DNA of 64,000 nt from Phytophthora sp. 'mugwort' (taxonomy: Eukaryota > Oomycota > Peronosporomycetes > Peronosporales > Peronosporaceae), in assembly GCA_033558025.1 (NCBI GenBank), contig JAUCEF010000013.1:613001-677000 (forward strand). Direction: 5' to 3'. Position 1 is the first letter of the stretch; the number at the start of each line of letters is the position of its first letter. The translations under genes were made by a program, and so were the position numbers. Of this stretch, positions 44,701-55,200 are shown one piece after another. The notes beneath the pieces were generated by a model. That model saw only the letters and a program-made list of their open reading frames with translations. It made no database searches and was not told the origin of the DNA.

Positions 44701-45810
44701 CAGCTTCGGAATGTGCCACACGTTCGTGAGTACACCCTTCTTCATGCCGCGCGGGGTCTTCATCGACATCACAATGTCGCCGGTCCCCACAGCCTGAACC
44801 ACACCGTCGTCCGCGAGATGCACGTCCACCGGAGAGATCTTCTTGTAGTTCTTCATGTACTCCTTCGAGTACGTCATGTGCTGCGTCGCACCCGAGTCGA
44901 CCAGCCACACTCCATTCGACTTGGAGGCACCCGTGTTACCACCAACCGAGAAGAGGAAGTCGCCAGAGTCATCTTCACTCTGCGCGACATTCGCTCGTTG
45001 CGGCCTCTGCCGCTCCGCGTTCTCGCGGATTCGCACCGGACACTTAGCGATCCAATGTCCGTGCTCGCCACAGTAGTGACAGGCACTAGTCTTCTGCGCC
45101 TGCCGACCCTTGCGCTTGTTGTCGCTTGTCATGAACGCTTGACCTTGACCGTGCGCGGTGCCGTCCGTACCGCCACCTTGTTCCTTGCGCTTCATGTCCT
45201 CATGCAGCAGCCGAGACGTCACGAGTTCCCACGACAATGAGTCGGCTCTCGACTCCAACGCCGTGATCAGGAACTGGTACGACTCGCTCAGACTTCCCAA
45301 AAGCGTGATCACCAAGTCATCCTCGCTGACCGGAGCGCCCACTGCGTCGAGCTGCTCCGCCAGCGTCTTGATCTTGTTGATGTGCTCCAGCACATCATCA
45401 CCTTCGTCCATCATCGTCGTGAAGAAACGTCGACGAAGAAAGAGCTTGTTGGCCAAACTCTTCTTCTCGAAGTGTCCTTCCAGTCTTGACCATGCATCAT
45501 GCGCGCCACTCGCCGAGCGAACCAGCGGCAGCTGCGAATCCTCCATCGCGAGACAGATCATCGCCAGCGCCTTGCGCGACTTCTTCCGAAAGAGCGCTTG
45601 ATCCGCCGCAGTCTGGCAGTGCTCCAGCTTCACTTCCCCACTTGTCACTTCCCACAGTTCGCGCTCCTCGAGCACCATCTGCATCTTGAACTTCCACGTG
45701 TGGAAGTTAGTTCCGTCGAACTTGTTGATGCGGGCGGTCGTAGTCGAAGTGGCTTCCATGGCGAAGGCGTAGTCGGGGTCTTGGTCAGGGAAGACGGGGC
45801 TTGGGCTCAT
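41683..45810 (-). CDS. Cop-B gag-pol polyprotein, intact (1375 aa)
   Basis: An uninterrupted frame of 4128 nt from the primer-binding-site ATG (45808-45810). Its motif set is the same as in B1: CCHC, DSG, integrase zinc group and D-D-E triad, YVDD and the RNase H acidic residues. Differences include an added threonine and Asp to Glu near residue 20 (MEATSTTTARIN), FAQFVALAET in integrase, LGHLKYFLG in RT and an Asp in AMCDGGCKHD. These RT variants also occur in the 3' part of B3. The C-terminus is LTR-encoded. It is likely functional. Confidence 0.95.
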   Translation of the reverse strand: MSPSPVFPDQDPDYAFAMEATSTTTARINKFDGTNFHTWKFKMQMVLEERELWEVTSGEVKLEHCQTAADQALFRKKSRKALAMICLAMEDSQLPLVRSASGAHDAWSRLEGHFEKKSLANKLFLRRRFFTTMMDEGDDVLEHINKIKTLAEQLDAVGAPVSEDDLVITLLGSLSESYQFLITALESRADSLSWELVTSRLLHEDMKRKEQGGGTDGTAHGQGQAFMTSDNKRKGRQAQKTSACHYCGEHGHWIAKCPVRIRENAERQRPQRANVAQSEDDSGDFLFSVGGNTGASKSNGVWLVDSGATQHMTYSKEYMKNYKKISPVDVHLADDGVVQAVGTGDIVMSMKTPRGMKKGVLTNVWHIPKLSRNLFSVGRFTKDVGPVIFESDGCFAETKSLKWKLGAREGKGLFKLCMTPMMPDEANAASSKDRQGDTTSYLWHLRLGHIGHGGLDAIVKKGYGVGIDMASVKQWELCDGCSLGKQTRVSYMKTSPNRAKQVLEVVHSDVCGPMQTPTFGGKRYFVTFIDDKSHFCVVYLLRNKSEVADKFAQFVALAETQTGKRVKMLRSDNGGEYTSGEMAKFCADRGIMQKFTPPYTPQLNGVAERMNRTLVECARCMLEHAGLPKTYWGEAVVTATFLRNRCPTRAINHDKSPHQVWTGKKPLLANLKVFGCHAYVHVPKEKRTKFDARSVRCRFLGYSEHEKAYRFEETKSGRVLVSRDAQFMEDVFDSGRRDYHQREVVVIQDEETTDQDSLQSDEDDKEEEDEEAARDEGFEPGSKRHPRTQSLEEAVEVPSAKRQSRHLTLDEMSAAAQESQDFEAAYVVNSVGEMPTTFKSAMESSDAVKWKEACDSEVESLRKNETWILVPLPKGRKAIGNRWVFRVKENQAGEIERFKARLVAKGFSQKYGIDYDETFAPVAKFTSIRILLSLAAKYNLMVHQMDVKTAFLNGLLDEDIYMAQPDGYIDEKHPDYVCQLKRSLYGLKQSPRMWNKTIDDLMLKLGFKKCESDHCIYFKRDDQDMIFVALYVDDLILASNNDKLLKSTKKALSDRFEMTDLGHLKYFLGMEIDQDMTTGKVSMRQTKFAKDILEKFNMEKSNPVKTPQDPGLKLTKAMCDGGCKHDETMVNVPYRNAVGCLMYLMVGTRPDLAAAVGVLSQFAADPCPTHWQALKRVFRYIQGTKTHGIEFQASCDDGPQGYSDADWAGDIESRRSTSGYAFMMNGGCISWRSKKQRTVALSSTEAEYMALSEATQEAVWLKVFLCELGEMTSDEAIKIYEDNQGSIALAKNPEFHKRTKHIDIRYHFVREKVEDGQVVLQYVSTTDMLADIMTKPISATQFSVLRSKLGIEALKAVESSGSVVKETSRPAAVYR

Positions 45811-45814
45811 AACC
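45799..45814 (-). other. Primer-binding site of B2
   Basis: The complement reads GGTTATGAGCCCAAGC beside the 5' LTR at 45815, with the gag ATG inside. Confidence 0.85.
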
Positions 45815-46168
45815 AAAAGGCTTGGTCACTTGATGGCAAAATGCAAAGTGATTGATTTAGGTCCTTAGTTCGCAAACTCCTTGCTACCTCTAAGCCTACA
45901 GTTCTACCTACTGGGTACACTCTACTGGATTCTCTACTGGATACTGAGTTACTTCAGCCAATCAGGGAGTGCCACGTAGAGCCCATCATGTACCCACAAT
46001 CTTGTACCCACCCATGGCGTAATCGTCCGTGGCGTAAACACCGTCCCATAAACACCGTGACGTAATCTTCGTCTCGTAATCACAGGATGATTGCGATGCC
46101 ACTGAGTGAAGGTCATACCGGTATCCTACCGGTATACAGCAGCTGGTCGAGACGTCTCCTTGACAACA
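45815..46168 (-). repeat. 5' LTR of B2, 354 bp
   Basis: Same length and sequence as the partner LTR. Its outer end touches the target copy ATGAA at 46169. Confidence 0.95.
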
Positions 46169-46173
46169 ATGAA

Positions 46174-48571
46174 GGTGCAGAAGCAGTTCGGCAAGAAGGT
46201 CAAGTTTGTGCGGCACGACGGAGCTCGTGAGTTTGCGACCAACTCGCTCAACGACTTCTACGAAGACGAAGGCATCGAGCAGCAAACCACGGTTCCGTAC
46301 GCGCACCAGACGAACGGCACGGCAGAGCGAGCTATCCGAACTATCGTCACGATCGGCCGCAGCATGCTGCATCACGCTAAGCTGGACAAGTGTTTCTGGG
46401 CTGAGGCGGCCATGACTGCCATCTACGTGAAGAATCGTCTGCCGTCACCCAAGATCGAGCACAAGACTCCGTTCGAGATCGTTTACAACTCCAAGCCGAG
46501 TGTGAAGCACATGCGTGTGTTCGGCTGTCGGACGTACATTCTGACTCCGAAGGAGAAGCGGCTCAAGTGGGATCCCAAGGCTCGCGCTGGACTGTTCCTG
46601 GGTTACGAAGAAGTGTCCAAGGCGTATCGACTTTATGACATCGAGGCGGGGCAGGTGGTTATCAGTCGCGATGTCAACTTCGATGAGTCGACCTTTGGAT
46701 GTTCACCGACGATTTCCGATGAAGATGTCGATGACCTGGACTTCGACTCGCTCGACATCGACAATGATGGTTTCCGCCAGACGGAGTACACGCAGGCAGG
46801 GAAGCGCAAGAGCCGCCCGAGTGACGAAGATGAAGCTGCCAGAAAACCGCGAGCTGTGCGTCATCGACCTGGACTGGAAGAAGCAAGTGCGCCGAACTAC
46901 TCCCCTCCGCACCGAGCAGACGCAGACGAAGAAGAAAAGTCTGGAGACCAAGATGAAGAATCGACTCCATCTGTGTTTTGGCGTGCAAGTGCCAATGCCG
47001 TCGAAGCAGGCGATCTATCGGAGCCGACGACATTCCAAGAAGCGGTGAACGGCCCCGACCAAGTGCACTGGCGCAAGGCGATTCGTGCTGAGCTCGAATC
47101 GATGCGACTTCGTGGTGTGTTTCGTGCTGCCAAGTTGCCTAACGGACAACGCGCCATCGGCACCAAGTGGGTGTTCAAGATCAAGCGCAAAGCGGACGGA
47201 TCGATCGAGAAGTACAAGGCGCGCCTCGTGGCCAAGGGGTTCAAGCAGAAGTACGGCATCGACTACACCGAGACGTTCTCGCCCGTGGTCAAGTACGTGA
47301 CGCTGCGCATGATCATCGCGATTGCCAAGTATTTTGGCTGGCCCCTCGACCAACTCGACGTGGTGACAGCTTTCCTGTACGGGATAATGAAAGAACTGGT
47401 GTTCTGCGCGGTCCCCGAAGGTGTTGATCTCGACGGTGACTTCGACTGCCTGGAATTGGTGAAGGCGATCTACGGTCTCAAGCAAGCTTCGCGCGTGTGG
47501 AACGAGACCTTCGACGAGTTCGTGTGCTCCATCGGCTTTCAAGTATCGGCGTTCGACCCGTGCCTCTACATCAAGATCGTTGACGGTCACTGCGTGCTGG
47601 TGCTGGTCTACGTGGATGACGTGCTGATTACCGGAAGTTCACCCGAACTGATCTCACGCACGAAGACCGACCTCAAGACACGCTTCGAGATGACCGACAG
47701 CGGCAAGTGCGCGTTCGTTCTTGGGATCGAATTGGTGGACGGCCCGGACGGCAGCGTGACGATGTGTCAGCGCCGCTATGTGGATGACATTCTCAAGCGT
47801 TTTGGTATGGACGAGTGCAAGGCCGTGGTGAGTCCCGTCGATATAAGCACTCGACTGATTTCAAGTGACGCAGCGACCAAGGTGAACGCTCCGTTTCGCG
47901 AAGCTGTTGGTGCTCTGATGCACTTGATGACTGCCACGCGCCCGGACATCGCGTACGCCGTTGGCTATGCGTCGCGCTTCATGGAGAACCCTCAAGAAGA
48001 ACACTGGGTTGCGGTCAAGCGTATCTTTCGCTACCTGCAAGGCACCAAGACGCATGGGATCTGCTTCAAGCCGGGTGACAACATCGACTTTCGTGGGTAC
48101 TCGGATGCGGACTGGGCTGGCGACCTCGCGGACCGCAAGTCGACTTCCGGCTACACGTTCATGCTAATGGGTGCACCAGTGAGCTGGGGAAGCAAGAAGC
48201 AGTCAAGTGTTTCGCTGTCTACGAGTGAGGCGGAGTACATCGCACTCAGTCTGGCGATCCAAGAGGGCAAGTGGATTCATCGCCTGCTGCGCGAGATTCT
48301 GGCGGCCGCTAATGAGACTGGACCCGAGCTCATGATCCGCGAAGACAACCAGTCGTGCATCAAGATGACGAAGAACCCAGTAAACCACGGTCGCGCCAAG
48401 CACATCGACATCAAGTACCACCACATCCGCGATGAAGTGAAGCGCGGTGAAGTCAAGCTCGAGTACTGCGAGACTTCTGTGATGCTAGCGGACATCATGA
48501 CGAAGGCTCTCGCGGGACCACGCCATACGGATCTGACGGCGGCTCTCGGCATTCGTGGGACTTCGCATTGA
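46174..48571 (+). pseudogene. Cop-A gag-pol of T6, third piece
   Basis: Resumes in integrase at [11 protein letters not shown] and carries the second integrase aspartate and the glutamate, the acidic linker (ESTPSVFW variant), RT with YVDD and the complete RNase H, ending at TGA 48569-48571. No other defect is visible. An open frame upstream into the antisense B2 LTR is coincidental. Confidence 0.92.
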
Positions 48572-48578
48572 GGGGGCG

Positions 48579-48928
48579 TATTGACGGTTACCGGTTTGGT
48601 ATCAGTTATTAGCCGTGAACCGGTTAACCCGAACCGGTCCAATCCGAACCCACGTTGATTATGGTGATTACGGTAAGTTGTTTACGCCACCGATGATTAG
48701 ACGAGTAGGATGATTGGACGAACACCGGTGAGTGATGGTTGATTAGATGCACTAGGTGATAGGACGCAGGGTCGCGTGTCTATAACAGTAGGGTGTAAGC
48801 TCCAACAATTCAATCACTTTCGAATCTTCATTCTACCCCTCAAGTGCCTTCGCTCCGGTCCCGCCGTCTGCGACGTCCCTCCCTCCGCTTCGTACAAGCT
48901 TCGTGTCCAAGATCCATACCTTTCATCA
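48579..48928 (+). repeat. Right-most Cop-A LTR of the array, 350 bp
   Basis: Array-type LTR ending CTTTCATCA, then directly GTTCAAGATGCAG, which is Cop-B gag sequence. It is therefore the right edge of the whole array, and the flanking GTTCA (48929-48933) should be one copy of its target duplication. Confidence 0.95.
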
Positions 48929-51830
48929 GTTCAAGATGCAGATGGTGCTCGAGGAGCGCGAACTGTGGGAAGTGACAAGTGGGGAAGTGAAGCTGGAGCA
49001 CTGCCAGACTGCGGCGGATCAAGCGCTCTTTCGGAAGAAGTCGCGCAAGGCGCTGGCGATGATCTGTCTCGCGATGGAGGATTCGCAGCTGCTGCTGGTT
49101 CTCTCGGCGAGTGGCGCGCATGATGCATGGTCAAGACTGGAAGGACACTTCGAGAAGAAGAGTTTGGCCAACAAGCTCTTTCTTCGTCGGCGTTTCTTCA
49201 CGACGATGATGGACGAAGGTGATGATGTGCTGGAGCACATCAACAAGATCAAGACGCTGGCGGAGCAGCTCGACGCAGTGGGCGCTCCGGTCAGCGAGGA
49301 CGACTTGGTGATCACGCTTTTGGGAAGTCTGAGCGAGTCGTACCAGTTCCTGATCACGGCGTTGGAGTCGAGAGCCGACTCACTGTCGTGGGAACTCGTG
49401 ACGTCTCGGCTGCTGCATGAGGACATGAAGCGCAAGGAACAAGGTGGCGGTACGGACGGCACCGCGCACGGTCAAGGTCAAGCGTTCATGACAAGCGACA
49501 ACAAGCGCAAGGGTCGGCAGGCGCAGAAGACTAGTGCCTGTCACTACTGTGGCGAGCACGGACATTGGATCGCCAAGTGTCCGGTGCGAATCCGCGAGAA
49601 CGCGGAGCGGCAGAGGCCGCAACGAGCGAATGTCGCGCAGAGTGAAGATGACTCTGGCGACTTCCTCTTCTCGGTTGGTGGTAACACGGGTGCCTCCAAG
49701 TCGAATGGAGTGTGGCTGGTCGACTCGGGTGCGACGCAGCACATGACGTACTCGAAGGAGTACATGAAGAACTACAAGAAGATCTCTCCGGTGGACGTGC
49801 ATCTCGCGGACGACGGTGTGGTTCAGGCTGTGGGGACCGGCGACATTGTGATGTCGATGAAGACCCCGCGCGGCATGAAGAAGGGTGTACTCACGAACGT
49901 GTGGCACATTCCGAAGCTGTCGCGCAACCTGTTTTCGGTTGGTCGGTTCACTAAGGACGTCGGGCCAGTTATCTTCGAGAGCGACGGGTGCTTCGCTGAA
50001 ACGAAGAGTCTCAAGTGGAAGCTCGGCGCTCGTGAGGGCAAAGGACTGTTCAAGCTGTGCATGACTCCGATGATGCCTGACGAGGCCAATGCGGCAAGTT
50101 CGAAGGATCGCCAAGGGGACACCACGTCGTACCTCTGGCACCTTCGACTTGGTCACATCGGCCATGGCGGTCTAGACGCCATCGTCAAGAAGGGCTACGG
50201 TGTTGGTATCGATATGGCGTCGGTGAAGCAGTGGGAGTTATGCGACGGATGCTCACTCGGCAAGCAAACGCGAGTAAGCTACATGAAGACGTCGCCAAAC
50301 CGTGCCAAGCAAGTGCTAGAAGTCGTACACAGTGATGTATGCGGTCCCATGCAGACGCCGACCTTCGGAGGCAAGCGCTATTTTGTCACGTTTATCGATG
50401 ACAAGTCGCACTTCTGTGTGGTGTACTTGCTGCGCAACAAGTCCGAGGTGGCCGACAAGTTCGCGCAATTCGTCGCGTTAGCTGAGACCCAGACTGGCAA
50501 GCGCGTGAAAATGCTGCGGAGCGACAACGGCGGCGAGTACACTTCGGGTGAGATGGCCAAGTTCTGTGCGGACCGTGGTATCATGCAGAAGTTCACGCCG
50601 CCATACACGCCCCAGCTGAACGGAGTCGCCGAGCTCATGAACCGGACGTTGGTGGAGTGTGCGCGTTGCATGCTGGAACATGCTGGATTGCCCAAGACGT
50701 ATTGGGGTGAAGCTATCGTGACAGCTACGTTCCTCCGTAATCGGTGTCCGACGCGTGCCATCAACCACGACAAGTCGCCGCACCAGGTTTGGACAGGCAA
50801 GAAACCGCTGCTAGCGAACCTCAAGGTGTTCGGTTGCCACGCGTACGTGCACGTGCCGAAGGAGAAGCGCACCAAGTTTGACGCTCGGTCGGTGCGCTGT
50901 CGGTTCCTGGGATACTCGGAGCATGAGAAAGCGTACCGTTTCGAAGAGACCAAGAGCGGTCGCGTGCTGGTGAGCCGCGACGCGCAGTTTATGGAAGACG
51001 TCTTCGACAGTGGGAGACGTGACTACCATCAGAGGGAGGTGGTGGTCATTCAAGATGAAGAGACGACGGATCAAGATTCGTTGCAGTCGGATGAAGACGA
51101 CAAAGAAGAAGAAGACGAAGAAGCAGCGCGGGACGAAGGTTTTGAACCAGGCAGCAAGCGACACCCGCGGACGCAGTCGCTGGAAGCTGGAAGAAGCTGT
51201 GGAAGTTCCAAGTGCCAAGCGGCAGAGTCGACACCTGACTCTGGACGAGATGTCGGCTGCGGCTCAAGAAAGTCAAGACTTCGAAGCTGCATACGTCGTG
51301 AATTCAGTGGGAGAAATGCCGACCACGTTCAAGTCGGCGATGGAATCCAGCGACGCAGTCAAGTGGAAGGAGGCGTGTGACTCGGAGGTCGAGTCGCTCC
51401 GCAAGAACGAGACGTGGATCCTCGTGCCGCTGCCAAAAGGACGCAAGGCAATCGGCAACCGATGGGTGTTCCGTGTGAAGGAGAACCAGGCTGGAGAGAT
51501 CGAACGGTTCAAGGCGCGACTGGTGGCCAAGGGATTTTCGCAGAAGTACGGCATCGACTACGACGAGACTTTCGCGCCAGTGGCCAAGTTCACGTCGATC
51601 AGGATCCTGCTCAGTCTGGCGGCCAAGTACAATCTCATGGTGCACCAGATGGATGTCAAGACAGCTTTCCTGAACGGTTTGTTAGACGAAGACATCTACA
51701 TGGCACAGCCGGACGGCTACAGCGATGAAAAGCACCCGGACTATGTCTGTGAGCTCAAGCGGTCTCTTTACGGTTTGAAGCAGTCGCCGCGGATGTGGAA
51801 CAAGACCATCGACGACCTCATGCTCAAGCT
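48929..51830 (+). pseudogene. Cop-B gag-pol of B3, left piece with a 7-bp frameshift
   Basis: Lacks the first 38 codons of Gag. It has the CCHC knuckle, protease DSG and the full integrase triad, although the residue after the glutamate is changed (NGVAELMNRTL for NGVAERMNRTL). CTGGAAG is tandemly duplicated at 51180-51193 in the integrase-RT linker, and the first frame then stops at 51380. RT continues in another frame to 51830, reaching LYGLKQSPRMW, before B4 cuts it. Variants DGYSDEKHPDYVCELK and EAIVTATFL are shared with B5, as is the 7-bp duplication. Confidence 0.92.
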
Positions 51831-52184
51831 TGTTGTCAAGGAGACGTCTCGACCAGCTGCTGTATACCGGTAGGATACCGGTATGACCTTCACTCAGTGG
51901 CATCGCAATCATCCTGTGATTACGAGACGAAGATTACGTCACGGTGTTTATGGGACGGTGTTTACGCCACGGACGATTACGCCATGGGTGGGTACAAGAT
52001 TGTGGGTACATGATGGGCTCTACGTGGCACTCCCTGATTGGCTGAAGTAACTCAGTATCCAGTAGAGAATCCAGTAGAGTGTATCCAGTAGGTAGAACTG
52101 TAGGCTTAGAGGTAGCAAGGAGTTTGCGAACTAAGGACCTAAATCAATCACTTTGCATTTTGCCATCAAGTGACCAAGCCTTTT
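51831..52184 (+). repeat. 5' LTR of B4, 354 bp
   Basis: TGTTGTC to CCTTTT. The initiator-like TCACTTTGCATTTT sits just upstream of its end. It shares one private substitution with its partner. Confidence 0.95.
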
Positions 52185-52200
52185 GGTTATGAGCCCAAGC
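52185..52200 (+). other. Primer-binding site of B4
   Basis: GGTTATGAGCCCAAGC with the gag ATG at 52189. Confidence 0.85.
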
Positions 52201-55200
52201 CCCGTCTTCCCTGACCAAGACCCCGACTACGCCTTCGCCATGGACGCCACTTCGACTACCGCCCGCATTAACAAGTTCGACGGAACTAACTTCCACACGT
52301 GGAAGTTCAAGATGCAGATGGTGCTCGAGGAGCGCGAACTGTGGGAAGTGACAAGTGGGGAAGTGAAGCTGGAGCACTGCCAGACTGCGGCGGATCAAGC
52401 GCTCTTTCGGAAGAAGTCGCGCAAGGCGCTGGCGATGATCTGTCTCGCGATGGAGGATTCGCAGCTGCCGCTGGTTCGCTCGGCGAGTGGCGCGCATGAT
52501 GCATGGTCAAGACTGGAAGGACACTTCGAGAAGAAGAGTTTGGCCAACAAGCTCTTTCTTCGTCGACGTTTCTTCACGACGATGATGGACGAAGGTGATG
52601 ATGTGCTGGAGCACATCAACAAGATCAAGACGCTGGCGGAGCAGCTCGACGCAGTGGGCGCTCCGGTCAGCGAGGACGACTTGGTGATCACGCTTTTGGG
52701 AAGTCTGTGCGAGTCGTACCAGTTCCTGATCACGGCGTTGGAGTCGAGAGCCGACTCACTGTCGTGGGAACTCGTGACGTCTCGGCTGCTGCATGAGGAC
52801 ATGAAGCGCAAGGAACAAGGTGGCGGTACGGACGGCACCGCGCACGGTCAAGGTCAAGCGTTCATGACAAGCGACAACAAGCGCAAGGGTCGGCAGGCGC
52901 AGAAGACTAGTGCCTGTCACTACTGTGGCGAGCACGGACATTGGATCGCCAAGTGTCCGGTGCGAATCCGCGAGAACGCGGAGCGGCAGAGGCCGCAACG
53001 AGCGAATGTCGCGCAGAGTGAAGATGACTCTGGCGATTTCCTCTTCTCGGTTGGTGGTAACACGGGTGCCTCCAAGTCGAATGGAGTGTGGCTGGTCGAC
53101 TCGGGTGCGACGCAGCACATGACGTACTCGAAGGAGTACATGAAGAACTACAAGAAGATCTCTCCGGTGGACGTGCATCTCGCGGACGACGGTGTGGTTC
53201 AGGCTGTGGGGACCGGCGACATTGTGATGTCGATGAAGACCCCGCGCGGCATGAAGAAGGGTGTACTCACGAACGTGTGGCACATTCCGAAGCTGTCGCG
53301 TAACCTGTTTTCGGTTGGTCGGTTCACTAAGGACGTCGGGCCAGTTATCTTCGAGAGCGACGGGTGCTTCGCTGAAACGAAGAGTCTCAAGTGGAAGCTC
53401 GGCGCTCGTGAGGGCAAAGGACTGTTCAAGCTGTGCATGACTCCGATGATGCCTGACGAGGCCAATGCGGCAAGTTCGAAGGATCGCCAAGGGGACACCA
53501 CGTCGTACCTCTGGCACCTTCGACTTGGTCACATCGGCCATGGCGGTCTAGACGCCATCGTCAAGAAGGGCTACGGTGTTGGTATCGATATGGCGTCGGT
53601 GAAGCAGTGGGAGTTATGCGACGGATGCTCACTCGGCAAGCAAACGCGAGTAAGCTACATGAAGACGTCGCCAAACCGTGCCAAGCAAGTGCTAGAAGTC
53701 GTACACAGTGATGTATGCGGTCCCATGCAGACGCCGACCTTTGGAGGCAAGCGCTATTTTGTCACGTTTATCGATGACAAGTCGCACTTCTGTGTGGTGT
53801 ACTTGCTGCGCAACAAGTCCGAGGTGGCCGACAAGTTCGCGCAATTCGTCGCGTTAGCTGAGACCCAGACTGGCAAGCGCGTGAAAATGCTGCGGAGCGA
53901 CAACGGCGGCGAGTACACTTCGGGTGAGATGGCCAAGTTCTGTGCGGACCGTGGTATCATGCAGAAGTTCACGCCGCCATACACGCCTCAGCTGAACGGA
54001 GTCGCCGAGCGCATGAACCGGACGTTGGTGGAGTGTGCGCGTTGCATGCTGGAACATGCTGGATTGCCCAAGACGTATTGGGGTGAAGCTGTCGTGACAG
54101 CTACGTTCCTCCGTAATCGGTGTCCGACGCGTGCCATCAACCACGACAAGTCGCCGCACCAGGTTTGGACAGGCAAGAAACCGCTGCTAGCGAACCTCAA
54201 GGTGTTCGGTTGCCACGCGTACGTGCACGTGCCGAAGGAGAAGCGCACCAAGTTTGACGCTCGGTCGGTGCGCTGTCGGTTCCTGGGATACTCGGAGCAT
54301 GAGAAAGCGTACCGTTTCGAAGAGACCAAGAGCGGTCGCGTGCTGGTGAGCCGCGACGCGCAGTTTATGGAAGACGTCTTCGACAGTGGGAGACGTGACT
54401 ACCATCAGAGGGAGGTGGTGGTCATTCAAGATGAAGAGACGACGGATCAAGATTCGTTGCAGTCGGATGAAGACGACAAAGAAGAAGAAGACGAAGAAGC
54501 AGCGCGGGACGAAGGTTTTGAACCAGGCAGCAAGCGATACCAGCGGACGCAGTCGCTGGAAGAAGCTGTGGAAGTGCCAAGTGCCAAGCGGCAGAGTCGA
54601 CACCTGACTCTGGACGAGATGTCGGCCGCGGCTCAAGAAAGTCAAGACTTCGAAGCTGCATACGTCGTGAATTCAGTGGGAGAAATGCCGACCACGTTCA
54701 AGTCGGCGATGGAATCCAGCGACGCAGTCAAGTGGAAGGAGGCGTGTGACTCGGAGGTCGAGTCGCTCCGCAAGAACGAGACGTGGATCCTCGTGCCGCT
54801 GCCAAAAGGACGCAAGGCAATCGGCAACCGATGGGTGTTCCGTGTGAAGGAGAACCAGGCTGGAGAGATCGAACGGTTCAAGGCGCGACTGGTGGCCAAG
54901 GGATTTTCGCAGAAGTACGACATCGACTACGACGAGACTTTCGCGCCAGTGGCCAAGTTCACGTCGATCAGGATCCTGCTCAGTCTGGCGGCCAAGTACA
55001 ATCTCATGGTGCACCAGATGGATGTCAAGACAGCTTTCCTGAACGGTTTGTTAGACGAAGACATCTACATGGCACAGCCGGACGGCTACATCGATGAAAA
55101 GCACCCGGACTATGTCTGTCAGCTCAAGCGGTCTCTTTACGGTTTGAAGCAGTCGCCGCGGATGTGGAACAAGACCATCGACGACCTCATGCTCAAGCTA

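Larger units (their letters stand above)
41372..46168 (-). mobile_element. Cop-B copy B2, full-length and intact, minus strand, 4797 bp
   Basis: LTRs at 41372-41725 and 45815-46168 (354 bp each, no difference noticed by eye). The target ATGAA is duplicated at 41367-41371 and 46169-46173. It is three bases longer than B1 because of one extra codon near the Gag N-terminus. The gag-pol frame is open, so it is probably autonomous and recent. Confidence 0.95.
1..48928 (+). repeat. Head-to-tail tandem array of Cop-A elements (T1-T6) sharing single LTRs
   Basis: Six Cop-A internal regions follow each other in the same orientation, separated by one 350-bp LTR each (starting at 3322, 12452, 16856, 26234, 35432 and 48579). 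After subtracting inserted elements and one 5-bp target duplication per insertion, LTR-to-LTR spacing is 4399 bp for T2, T5 and T6, and 4404 bp for T3, which has a 5-bp insertion. T4 also fits 4399 bp once its insert, a 249-bp overlap and 2 extra bases are counted. Units differ by only a few substitutions. Such (internal-LTR)n arrays are known to arise by unequal LTR recombination or by multimeric cDNA recombination, as reported for yeast Ty1. Which one acted here is inference. The left end lies outside the window. Confidence 0.93.
35432..48928 (+). mobile_element. Cop-A unit T6, split twice (defective Cop-A copy and B2)
   Basis: LTRs at 35432-35781 and 48579-48928. The coding region survives in three pieces of 195, 1445 and 2398 nt, separated by the insertions at 35981-39921 (target TCAAG) and 41372-46168 (target ATGAA). 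The pieces total exactly 4038 nt in frame, so T6 was intact before both events. Confidence 0.94.

Noticed and set aside
46106..46173. Apparent new N-terminus formed by the B2 LTR fused to the third T6 piece
   Set aside because: A chance open frame through an antisense LTR, with no evidence of a promoter directed this way.
51180..51380. Programmed ribosomal frameshifting in B3 and B5
   Set aside because: No slippery heptamer or structure stands out, and intact Cop-B copies have a single frame here. A 7-bp duplication is a simpler reading.
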